Assembly: GCA_050486265.1 (NCBI GenBank)
Contig: JBJHCY010000015.1
Span: 1-64,000 of the forward strand
Length of the DNA: 64,000 bases
From: SLFH01 sp050486265
GTDB taxonomy: Bacteria > Planctomycetota > Phycisphaerae > Phycisphaerales > UBA1924
Direction: 5' to 3'
Notes under the pieces: model-generated
Databases searched by the model: none
What the model was told of the DNA's origin: nothing
Seen by the model: the letters and a program-made list of their open reading frames with translations, nothing else
Program-made: the position numbers and the translations under genes
Shown: piece after piece, positions 39,522-47,532 of the stretch
Layout of the letters: each line of letters begins with the position of its first letter
Numbering within the stretch: the stretch's first letter is position 1

Positions 39522-41323
39522 GCCGCCGCCTTCCCGGGTTCCTGGGCGTCGGTGTCCTCGATGTGCGTGACGCGGAGAACCTCTTCGAGACTCGTCTTGC
39601 CCTCGATGGCGATGAGGACGCCCTCGTCGCGGAGGGAGAGCGCGCCGCCGTTGCGCAGGTGTTCTCTGATCTCGTGCGTGGGCGCGGAGTTGTGGATCAT
39701 GCGCCGGATGCCGCCGGTGACTTCCATGACCTCGTAGATGCCCACGCGTCCCTGGAAGCCCGAGTCGTGGCACTGCTGGCAGCCGAGGCCCTTTCTGAAG
39801 GCCTTGCCCCGCATGTCGAGCAATCCGGCGTCGGCGAGGACGCGTTCTGTGGGATAGTACTTGCTCTGGCACGCGGCGCAGACGGTTCGGGCCAGACGCT
39901 GCGCCACCACGCCGTTGACCGCGCCCGAGAGCAGGTACGACTCGATGCCCATGTCCAGGAGGCGGGCGACGGCGCCCGGCGCGTCGTTGGTGTGCAGCGT
40001 CGCGAGCACGCCGTGCCCGGTCAAAGCAGCCTGCACCGCGACGCGGGCGGTCGGCTCGTCGCGGATCTCGCCGATCATGATGATGTCGGGGTCCTGGCGC
40101 AGGATGCTCCGCAGGGCGCGCGCGAAGGTCATGCCGATCTGCTCGTTGACCTGGATCTGGTTGACCATGTCCAGCTGGTACTCGACCGGGTCCTCGACGG
40201 TCACGATGTTCAGCTCCGGGCTGCGGAGAAGATCCAGCGCGGAATAGAGCGTCGTCGTCTTGCCGCTGCCCGTCGGGCCGGTGACGAGCACCAGCCCGTG
40301 AGGGCGGCTGAGCACGCGGCTGAAGGTCTCGAACGCCTCCTGCCTGAAGCCCAGCTCGTCGAGCCGGACACGGAGGTTTTCCTTGTCGAGAATCCGGAGC
40401 ACCAGCTTCTCGCCCAAGAGCGTCGGCATGCTGCTCACCCGAAGATCGATCTCGCGTCCCTCGGCGAGGATGCGCACGCGCCCCTCCTGAGGCAACCGCT
40501 TCTCGGCGATGTCCATCTTCCCGATCACCTTGATGCGGCTGGCGATCGCGGCGTGCATCCCCGGCGGGGGCTTCATCAGGTCGCGCAGCACGCCGTCGAC
40601 GCGGCTGCGGATCCGCGTGCCGCGCTTGTCGGGTTCGACATGGATGTCGCTGGCCTTGCTCTTGATCGCGGTGAGCAGGGCGACATTCACAAGGTTCACG
40701 ATCGGGCTGCCCTGCACCATCCGGTCCAGGTCGGTGGTCGGCCCCTCGTCGACGGTCTCGCGCTCGACGACCTCGACATCGGACTCGGCCAGGCTGGTGA
40801 GGAACTCGTCGACATCCACATCGCCCGAGGCGTACTTGCGCACGAACTCGAGGATGTTCGCCTCCAGCGCCAAGACCGGCCGGATCGTCTGACCCGTCAG
40901 CTGGTGCAGGCGGTCGATCGTCGGGAGGCTCTGCGGCTCGGTCATCGCGACCGTCAGCTCGCCCCTGACGAGGAACATCGGGATCACGCGCAACCGCTCG
41001 CACTCCTCGGCGCCCACGAGCCTGAGCAGGGCGGGGTCGATCAGCCCGTGTCGGAGCTGGCAGCCCTTGACGCCCAGCGTCTCGGCCAGCGCGCGCACGA
41101 GCACGCCGGGCGTGATGACGCCCTGCTCGACCAGCACGGCGCCGAGTCGAGCGCCCGTCGCCTTCTGCTGGGCGAGCGCGTGCCCGAGCTGCTCCTGCGT
41201 CAGCGCGCCTCGCTCGACGAGCACCTCGCCCACGCGGGCGCGTTTGGGTCGCTTCTGCCCGGGCCCGTTCCGGGCGTCGTCGGGCGGGCTGTTGGCGCCG
41301 GTGTTGGGAGGCGGTCCGCTCAC
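39518..41323 (-). CDS. gspE: Type II secretion/type IV pilus assembly ATPase GspE/PilB
   Basis: Protein of 601 residues: an N-terminal MshEN domain (about 28-175), then the ATPase with ASDIHVEP, Walker A GPTGSGKTTT (about 340-349), the Asp box, Walker B IIMIGEIRDEPTA and HTND His box. The zinc site is formed by CAAC (about 481) and CQQC (about 513). It is the extension motor powering pilin polymerisation. No retraction ATPase (PilT) is encoded in the window. GTG start overlaps the STAS stop. Confidence 0.93.
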   Translation of the reverse strand: MSGPPPNTGANSPPDDARNGPGQKRPKRARVGEVLVERGALTQEQLGHALAQQKATGARLGAVLVEQGVITPGVLVRALAETLGVKGCQLRHGLIDPALLRLVGAEECERLRVIPMFLVRGELTVAMTEPQSLPTIDRLHQLTGQTIRPVLALEANILEFVRKYASGDVDVDEFLTSLAESDVEVVERETVDEGPTTDLDRMVQGSPIVNLVNVALLTAIKSKASDIHVEPDKRGTRIRSRVDGVLRDLMKPPPGMHAAIASRIKVIGKMDIAEKRLPQEGRVRILAEGREIDLRVSSMPTLLGEKLVLRILDKENLRVRLDELGFRQEAFETFSRVLSRPHGLVLVTGPTGSGKTTTLYSALDLLRSPELNIVTVEDPVEYQLDMVNQIQVNEQIGMTFARALRSILRQDPDIIMIGEIRDEPTARVAVQAALTGHGVLATLHTNDAPGAVARLLDMGIESYLLSGAVNGVVAQRLARTVCAACQSKYYPTERVLADAGLLDMRGKAFRKGLGCQQCHDSGFQGRVGIYEVMEVTGGIRRMIHNSAPTHEIREHLRNGGALSLRDEGVLIAIEGKTSLEEVLRVTHIEDTDAQEPGKAAA

Positions 41324-41655
41324 AGGAAGCTCCGCACCGCGGTCTGGACATCCTCGTACCGCTCGAACCTGCCGGCGTGCCCGGTCAGATCAAGCACCTC
41401 GCGCAGCGTCTCGTTCATACCGCAGACTTTCAGGGAGAGCCCGCTCTCCTCCAGCGCGTCGCCCGCGTCGATCATGGCTTCCAGCCCGGCGCTGTCGACA
41501 TAGGGGACGCCCGAGACATCGACAACGAAGCGCCCGAGGCTGGAACGCAGCGACTCCCTGACGCGCGCCAGAAACCCCGAGGCGTCGTCCTCGGTCAGCG
41601 GCCCTCTGGGTTTGAGCACCGTCACGGCGCCGTGCCGGTCTTCCTCGATCTGCAC
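41320..41655 (-). CDS. STAS-domain anti-sigma factor antagonist-like protein
   Basis: Protein of 111 residues, a single STAS domain. FVVDVSGVPYVDSAGLEAM holds the phosphorylatable Ser55, as in SpoIIAA/RsbV. The GTG start is preceded by GGAGG. It sits between a histidine kinase and the secretion ATPase and overlaps the latter by 4 nt, so it may control the secretion operon by partner switching. The SpoIIE-type phosphatase at 14115 is a candidate upstream partner, by inference only. Confidence 0.85.
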   Translation of the reverse strand: MQIEEDRHGAVTVLKPRGPLTEDDASGFLARVRESLRSSLGRFVVDVSGVPYVDSAGLEAMIDAGDALEESGLSLKVCGMNETLREVLDLTGHAGRFERYEDVQTAVRSFL

Positions 41656-41678
41656 CGCGATACCTCCGGTCTTCTGTC

Positions 41679-43520
41679 TCAGGCGGCCTGCAGCGTCGCG
41701 CCCGCGCTCACGGGCACGCGGAGCGTGAAGGTGCTGCCCTTGTCGATCTCGCTTTCGGCGGTGATATCCCCGCCGTGCAGGCGCGCCATCTCCCTGGCCA
41801 GCGAGAGGCCCAGGCCCGTGCCCGTGATGTCCTTGACTCGCCCGTCGCTGGCGCGGTAGAACTTCTCGAACACCCGCTCGAGGTCGCCCTCGGCGATGCC
41901 GATCCCGCTGTCTTTGACCTCGACGATGAGCTCGCCGGGCGTGACCTCGACGCGGACCTTCACCTCGCCGCCCTCGGGCGTGTACTTCAGCGCGTTGCCG
42001 ACGAGGTTGTGAAGGACCATCGCGAGCTTGTCGCGGTCGCCCCTGATCGCCGGCAGCTTCGGGGGCAGATCGAAGGCGAGGTCGATCTTCTTGGCCTGCG
42101 CCTGGGCGACAAAGTCCTCCGACACATCGACAAAGAGCTGGTCGAGCCTGACCTCGCCAGTGTTGAGCCGCAGCGAACCCGCTTCGATCTCCGAGACGCT
42201 CAGCATGTCGGAGACGACACGCTCCAGGCGCCTCGTCTCCTGGTTGATCACATTCAAACAGCGGCTGCGCTCGGCGACCTCGTGCTCGTCGAGCTCAAGG
42301 GCCTCTTCTACATACAGGCGGATGTTGGTCAGGGGGGTCCGCAGCTCGTGCGTCGCCTGGGCGACGAAGCTGTGACGCGCCTGCTCCGCCACGCGGAGCT
42401 GGGTGATGTCCTCGATCATCACCAGCGCGCCGGCCCCGTCCTCGCGACGCAGGGGGCGGATGCCCAAGCGCAGCACGCCGGTCGCGCCCGCGTCGTTCTC
42501 GTCGACCCGTTCGACCTCGAGGGTCTTCTTGGCTCGGACGCGTCCGCTGGCGACATCGCACATCGCCTCGGTCACGCTCTCGTCGCCGACGACATCGCTG
42601 AGCCTCGCGCCGGTGAGCTTGGCTCGCTCTGCGCGGAGGAAGACAGAGGCGGCGCCGTTGGCGTAGCGGATCGTGCCGTGCTCGTCGACGACGAGCATGC
42701 CCTGCCAGAGCGCGTCGCACGCTTCGGTGAGCTCGCCGCGCCGCTCGCGCCTGGAGCCGAGCTGCTCGCCGGCGCGTTCCTTGGTGACGCGACGGCGCAG
42801 CTCCTCGCGGTCGTCGAGCAGGCTGTTCCACGCCTCGGCCGCCCTCCCAAGCGAGGCGTCGACGCGGAGGGCGCCGTTGTTCTTCTCGCCCGAGGCCGCA
42901 AGGAGCACCGCGTCGCGGACCGCCCCCACCGCCGCGAAGCCCCGGCGCATCCGACGGTAGATCAGCATGAACCCGCCGAGAGCCAGCCCCCCGATCACCC
43001 CGACGCCCACGAGCCCGTCGAGCTCGGCCTTGGCGGGGGGCACATCGCCCGGGTCGACCTCCAGCAGCACCGAGCCCAGCCCGGCGACCTGCAGCACGCG
43101 GGTGTGCGGGCCCGAAGCGTCGGCGGGAACCGAAGGCCAACGCCCCTCGGGCGGGTCCTCGAACCGGACCGACGACGGCTCCGATGAAGCGATCACCCGA
43201 CCGTCGCCCAGCGTGACCAGTAGCGACCTGACCTGTCCGGAATCCGCGGCGTTGACGACCAGCCTGCGGAAGGCGGTCAACTCCCCCGCCTTGAGCAGGG
43301 TCGCGCCGGCTTCCTGCATCAGGCCGAGCGTGGCGTCGGCCCTGGCGTACCAGGCTCTGGTCTCGGCCCTTTCGGCGCTCTCCTTGGCCCACCAGGCCGC
43401 CCCGGCGATCGAGCCGAGCAGGAGAACCAGAAGACCGAGGCCTGTCCATGCCACGGCGGATTCGCCCCGCCTGAGCAGGGGGTGGCGGAAACCGAATGTC
43501 TTGGCGAAGCTCTTCATCAT
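41679..43520 (-). CDS. Membrane sensor histidine kinase with PAS domain
   Basis: Protein of 613 residues: TM1 (about 20-42), a periplasmic sensor (about 45-165), TM2 (about 172-192), a PAS domain (about 290-375), HisKA with ATHELRTPLTN (His about 388), and HATPase_c with N box HNLVGNALKYTPEGGE and G boxes DSGIGI and GTGLGLSL. It autophosphorylates and passes phosphate to an unknown regulator; none is adjacent. Starts at ATG 43520 (a second ATG follows immediately). First gene of the minus-strand secretion operon. Confidence 0.92.
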   Translation of the reverse strand: MMKSFAKTFGFRHPLLRRGESAVAWTGLGLLVLLLGSIAGAAWWAKESAERAETRAWYARADATLGLMQEAGATLLKAGELTAFRRLVVNAADSGQVRSLLVTLGDGRVIASSEPSSVRFEDPPEGRWPSVPADASGPHTRVLQVAGLGSVLLEVDPGDVPPAKAELDGLVGVGVIGGLALGGFMLIYRRMRRGFAAVGAVRDAVLLAASGEKNNGALRVDASLGRAAEAWNSLLDDREELRRRVTKERAGEQLGSRRERRGELTEACDALWQGMLVVDEHGTIRYANGAASVFLRAERAKLTGARLSDVVGDESVTEAMCDVASGRVRAKKTLEVERVDENDAGATGVLRLGIRPLRREDGAGALVMIEDITQLRVAEQARHSFVAQATHELRTPLTNIRLYVEEALELDEHEVAERSRCLNVINQETRRLERVVSDMLSVSEIEAGSLRLNTGEVRLDQLFVDVSEDFVAQAQAKKIDLAFDLPPKLPAIRGDRDKLAMVLHNLVGNALKYTPEGGEVKVRVEVTPGELIVEVKDSGIGIAEGDLERVFEKFYRASDGRVKDITGTGLGLSLAREMARLHGGDITAESEIDKGSTFTLRVPVSAGATLQAA

Positions 43521-43709
43521 GCGCGACCGCCTTGCCGACGATGGATTCGGCGTCAAAGTTCGTATCGGTGTTGATCGGCCGCCGATGAACCCGCCTGCAC
43601 GCCGACTCGTCCGTTCGTAGGGCGAAGCGGGCCGAGGAGACCCGCACCGGGGGCGCTCCCCCGTCAAGGCCACCGCCCGAACCGGCGTTCCGCACTGGAG
43701 CACTCAGCC

Positions 43710-45512
43710 TTGCAAGCACTCGGATGGGACGCCTGGTTCACCGGCGGCGTGCTGGTGCTGATGTTGGCGCTGCTCGTCAGGGGGCGCTACGCGCCGGATG
43801 TCATCCTGATGGGGGCGCTGCTCACACTGCTCGTTCCGGGGGTGCTCGACCCGGCCGGGGCCCTCCGCGGCTTCTCCAATCCGGGCGTGATCACCGTCGC
43901 GATGCTCTATGTCGTCGCTACCGCGATGCGAGAGACCGGGGCGATGAACCTCATCAGCGAGCGGATGCTCGGCAGGCCCAAAACCGTGCTGGAGGCCCAG
44001 GCCCGCCTGGCCCTGCCAGTCGCCGGCATGAGCGCCTTCATCAACAACACGCCGATCGTCGCGATCTTCCTGCCCGTGCTCTCGGGGGTCGCCAAGAAGT
44101 CCGGGCTGCCCGCAGGCAAGCTGTACATCCCCCTCAGCTACTCGAGCATCCTCGGCGGGATCTGCACGCTCATCGGCACCAGCACCACCGTCGTCGTCGC
44201 CGGGATGCTGATCTCATACGACGCTCGGGGGCCCGAGGGTGAGCCGCTGCGCTTCGGCATGTTCACGCTGACAGCCGTCGGCCTGCCGATCGCGGTCTGC
44301 GGCGTCGCGTACATCCTGCTCTTCGGGCGCTCGCTGCTGCCCAACACCGGGGGCCCGACCGTAAACGGGCCCAGCAACCTGCGGCGCTACACCACCGCCC
44401 TCCGCGTCGGCGAGGGCTCGCCGGTCATCGGTAAGAGCGTCGAGCAGGCCGGCCTTCGCAACCTGCCGGGGCTGTTCCTCAGCCGCATCGAGCGGGAAGA
44501 GAACACGATCATCGCCGTGGGGCCTCAGGAAGTGATCCTCGGGGGCGATGTGCTGGTGTTCGTGGGGGTGCTCGACTCGGTCGTCGACCTCCAGAAGATC
44601 AAGGGCCTCGAGCCCGTCGCCGACGAGGGGCCGACGCCCGACGGGTACCGGCCCAACATGCGCCTGATCGAGGCGGTCGTCGCTTCGGCCAGCCCGCTGG
44701 TCGGGCGCACCATCCGCGAGGCGGGCATGCGCGCCCGCTACAACGCCGTCGTCGTCGCCGTGCACCGCCAGGGCGCACGCGTCAAGGGCAAGCTCGGCGA
44801 TGTGCGCCTGCAGCCCGGCGACACGCTGCTGCTCGAAGCGCCCAACCGCTTCGCAGAGCGATACCGCGACAGCACCGACTTCTTCCTCGTCAGCGAGTTG
44901 CAGAGCCCCGCCGCCCTGCGGCACGACCGGGCCATCCTCGCCCTGGTCATCCTCGCCGGGCTCATCATCACCATCACGCTCGGCGTCTTCGAGCCGGTGG
45001 TCGCCGCGATGGCCGCGGCGGGGCTCATGGTCGCCACCCGATGCTGCACCGGCGCGCAGGCCCGCGCCTCGATGGACTGGCAGGTGCTCATCACGATCGG
45101 CGCCGCCTTCGGCATCGGGCACGCCATGAGCGATACGGGGCTGGCGTCGGCGATCGCCGAATCCCTGCTCGCCGTCGCGGGCGGCCTCGGCCCGTGGGCG
45201 ATCCTCGCCTCGGTCTTCCTGCTGACGACCGTGTTCACGATGATGATCACCAACAACGCCGCCGCGGTGCTGATGTTCCCCATCGCACTCAGCATCGCCC
45301 AGGCGGGCGACCTGAACTTCATGCCCTTCGCCGTGGCGATCGCGGTGGCGGCCAGCTGCGAGTTCGCCTCACCCATCGGATACCAGACCAACCTCATGGT
45401 CATGGGCCCCGGCGGGTACTCGTGGTGGGACTACATCCGCTTCGGAGGGCCGCTCACCATCCTGTGCGGGATCCTCTGCATCATGCTCACGCCGATGATC
45501 TGGGGCTTCTAA
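43710..45512 (+). CDS. SLC13/DASS-type permease with two RCK_C (TrkA-C) domains
   Basis: Protein of 600 residues. N- and C-terminal membrane halves contain MSAFINNTPIVAIFLPVL with SSILGGICTLIGTST (first half), and MMITNNAAAVLMFPIAL with EFASPIGYQTNLMVMGPGGY (second half), the paired SNT-type motifs of sodium/anion symporters. Two RCK_C domains lie between (about 227-305 and 315-398). Substrate may be sulfate, a dicarboxylate or phosphate. TTG start at 43710 has GGAG 9 nt upstream. Divergent from the histidine kinase. Confidence 0.88.
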   Translation: MQALGWDAWFTGGVLVLMLALLVRGRYAPDVILMGALLTLLVPGVLDPAGALRGFSNPGVITVAMLYVVATAMRETGAMNLISERMLGRPKTVLEAQARLALPVAGMSAFINNTPIVAIFLPVLSGVAKKSGLPAGKLYIPLSYSSILGGICTLIGTSTTVVVAGMLISYDARGPEGEPLRFGMFTLTAVGLPIAVCGVAYILLFGRSLLPNTGGPTVNGPSNLRRYTTALRVGEGSPVIGKSVEQAGLRNLPGLFLSRIEREENTIIAVGPQEVILGGDVLVFVGVLDSVVDLQKIKGLEPVADEGPTPDGYRPNMRLIEAVVASASPLVGRTIREAGMRARYNAVVVAVHRQGARVKGKLGDVRLQPGDTLLLEAPNRFAERYRDSTDFFLVSELQSPAALRHDRAILALVILAGLIITITLGVFEPVVAAMAAAGLMVATRCCTGAQARASMDWQVLITIGAAFGIGHAMSDTGLASAIAESLLAVAGGLGPWAILASVFLLTTVFTMMITNNAAAVLMFPIALSIAQAGDLNFMPFAVAIAVAASCEFASPIGYQTNLMVMGPGGYSWWDYIRFGGPLTILCGILCIMLTPMIWGF

Positions 45513-45521
45513 GCCGGCGGC

Positions 45522-46100
45522 TCACTTCTTCAGCGCCACCGCCAGGCCCCCGATCGCCGAGGCGGTGCTCGGCACGGCGCCCTTCACGAAATCGCCGAAC
45601 GAGGCGAACTGCGCCTGCGCCCACCCCGCAGCCGAGTCGTACCCCCCGCGCACCTCGTCCCAATTCACCGAGATCCACTCCATGTGCTCAAGGCCGAGCA
45701 GCGTGAACAAGAGCACGCCGACGATGATCAGCACAATCTTGAAGAAGGTCTTCATCGCGTACCCCAGCGCAAAGCCCACGAAGAACGCAAAGCCCAGCCG
45801 GAAAATCGCCGGCGAGTAGTCGTCCAGCCAGCGGTCTTCGTCGGCGGGGTCGGGGTCCGGCGCGGGGTCGCCCGTGCGGGGCTGGCCGGGCAGAAAGCCC
45901 GTCGCGCCGGGGTCGAGCTCGCCCGGACCCTCCGGGGCGGTGCGCGGCGCAGGATCCGGCGCCGTCACGCCCGAGTAGACCATCAGCCCCAACCCGCTCG
46001 CGGCGACAATCCCCGACACCACCAGGGCGATGATCTTCCACATGGGCATCGCGGCGGCCGATGCGGTCGCCGACGCTCCGGACGCTGCGGACTCGCTCAT
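45522..46100 (-). CDS. FUN14-family membrane protein
   Basis: Protein of 192 residues. TM near 33-55, a Pro/Asp-rich linker (about 60-100), then a FUN14 domain: SPAIFRLGFAFFVGFALGYAMKT, a second hydrophobic helix, and HMEWISVNWDEV. FUN14 proteins are best known from mitochondria; bacterial members have no assigned function. ATG at 46100 was chosen over one at 46139. Convergent with the transporter, 9 nt apart. Confidence 0.7.
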   Translation of the reverse strand: MSESAASGASATASAAAMPMWKIIALVVSGIVAASGLGLMVYSGVTAPDPAPRTAPEGPGELDPGATGFLPGQPRTGDPAPDPDPADEDRWLDDYSPAIFRLGFAFFVGFALGYAMKTFFKIVLIIVGVLLFTLLGLEHMEWISVNWDEVRGGYDSAAGWAQAQFASFGDFVKGAVPSTASAIGGLAVALKK

Positions 46101-46159
46101 GACAACGCTCCCCTCGGCCGGGGCCAACCCCCGGGCCAACAGACAAGCGTATCACACCG

Positions 46160-47362
46160 CTATGCGCCGTCCGCAAAGCCACGGACACCCTCGACGGCGA
46201 GTTTCCGCAGGACCTCCATGTAACGGTCCGCGTACACCTCTTTCGAAAACCGCTCGATCGCGTGCTCTCTGGCCCGCTCGCCCAGGAGGGGCCAGTCGGC
46301 CCGGGCGTCCAGCGCCCTGCGCAGACCCGCCGCGAACGACTCCGGCGAGGGGTCGTGCACATGCCAGCCCGTCTCGCCATCGAGCACGGTCTCGGCCGGC
46401 CCCCCCAAGGCGTGCACGAGGATCGGCCGCCTCATCATCATCGACTCGATCACGCTGAGCCCGAACGGCTCGGGGTCGACCCGCGCGTTGATCGAGATGT
46501 CGATCAGCCTGTAGTTCGCCACAGGGTCGGGCACCTCGCCCGCAAAGTGCACGCGGCCGGCCAGCCCCAGCGACGAGGCGAGCTCCCGGATCGAATCGGC
46601 GTACGCGCCCTCCGTCGGCCCGCCGACGAGGTAGAGGTGCAGGTCCGCGGCCGCCTCGCCGAGCAGCCCCATCGCGCGGACGATCCGGTCCTGGCCCTTG
46701 CTCGGCTCGATCCGCCCGATAATCCCCGCGACCGGCGCCCCCTCCGGCAAACCCGCCTCCGCCCGGGTCAGGCTCGTCGAGCGGTCGGGGTCGAACTGTG
46801 CCTTGTCGATCCCCAGGTAGATCCAGGTCCGCGGGATGTCGCCCCCCACCGTCAAAGCCGTGTAGCGGCTGTTGCCCACCGGTAGGATCGACCGCTTGCG
46901 GCACATGCGGCGGTACATCCGCTTGTTCAAGTCGAAGGGGTATCCGCCCCCGACGATGTTGGGCATGTGCCAGAGCGTCGGCACGCCCGCGAGCGACCCC
47001 GCCCGCCCCGCGAGCCCGACGAGGTTCGGCCAGCGGACATGGATCACGCCCGCGCCGCTCTCGCGGACCGCCGCGGCGACACGCTCGGCCGCACGGCGCT
47101 CGTACGCCCTGAGTTGGAGGTAGGCCTTGACCCTACCGACGCCCCCGGCTTCGAGCCCCGGCGCTCGCCCGACGCCGAGCCGCACGACCCTGTGTCCGGC
47201 CTGTTCGACCTCGGCGGTGAAGGCCTCGTCTTCGAGCGAGGCGAAGACGAAATCCCATCCGGCGGTGCGGAGATGGTCGGCCAGCCCCAGCGCCGCCCGC
47301 CTCGGCCCGTACCGCTCCCGGCCGGTAATGAGGAAGAGCGGGGTGGGGTCTGAAGGCTTCAT
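46160..47362 (-). CDS. GT4-family glycosyltransferase
   Basis: Protein of 400 residues, GT-B fold. N-terminal acceptor half with GRERYGPRRAALGLADHL and GVIHVRWPNLVGLAG; donor half with GIIGRIEPSKGQDRIVRAM (about 210-228) and EPFGLSVIESMMMRRPILV (about 295-313), the GT4 E-x7-E motif. It transfers a nucleotide-sugar residue to a lipid-linked glycan in the cytoplasm. ATG at 47362. Divergent from the asparagine-synthase-like gene. Confidence 0.88.
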   Translation of the reverse strand: MKPSDPTPLFLITGRERYGPRRAALGLADHLRTAGWDFVFASLEDEAFTAEVEQAGHRVVRLGVGRAPGLEAGGVGRVKAYLQLRAYERRAAERVAAAVRESGAGVIHVRWPNLVGLAGRAGSLAGVPTLWHMPNIVGGGYPFDLNKRMYRRMCRKRSILPVGNSRYTALTVGGDIPRTWIYLGIDKAQFDPDRSTSLTRAEAGLPEGAPVAGIIGRIEPSKGQDRIVRAMGLLGEAAADLHLYLVGGPTEGAYADSIRELASSLGLAGRVHFAGEVPDPVANYRLIDISINARVDPEPFGLSVIESMMMRRPILVHALGGPAETVLDGETGWHVHDPSPESFAAGLRRALDARADWPLLGERAREHAIERFSKEVYADRYMEVLRKLAVEGVRGFADGA

Positions 47363-47532
47363 GAACCGTCTCCGAGGGCGTCCGTATGGTCTGGCGGAGA
47401 GGCGGCCCCCTACGAGGGGGGCCGAGCCGACGCCGGAGCCGCGATCGGCCCGATTGTTCGCCGGCCTTGAGGCCGGGCGAGCACTCCGGGTCCGATCATC
47501 GTCGGCGTCGGGCACACGAGGGAAGGGAACCC

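Noticed and set aside
39522..41351. Upstream extension of the gspF frame through the gspE gene
   Set aside because: The extension is Arg/Ala-rich and antimotif, and the ATG at 39521 coincides with both the conserved GspF start and the gspE stop overlap.
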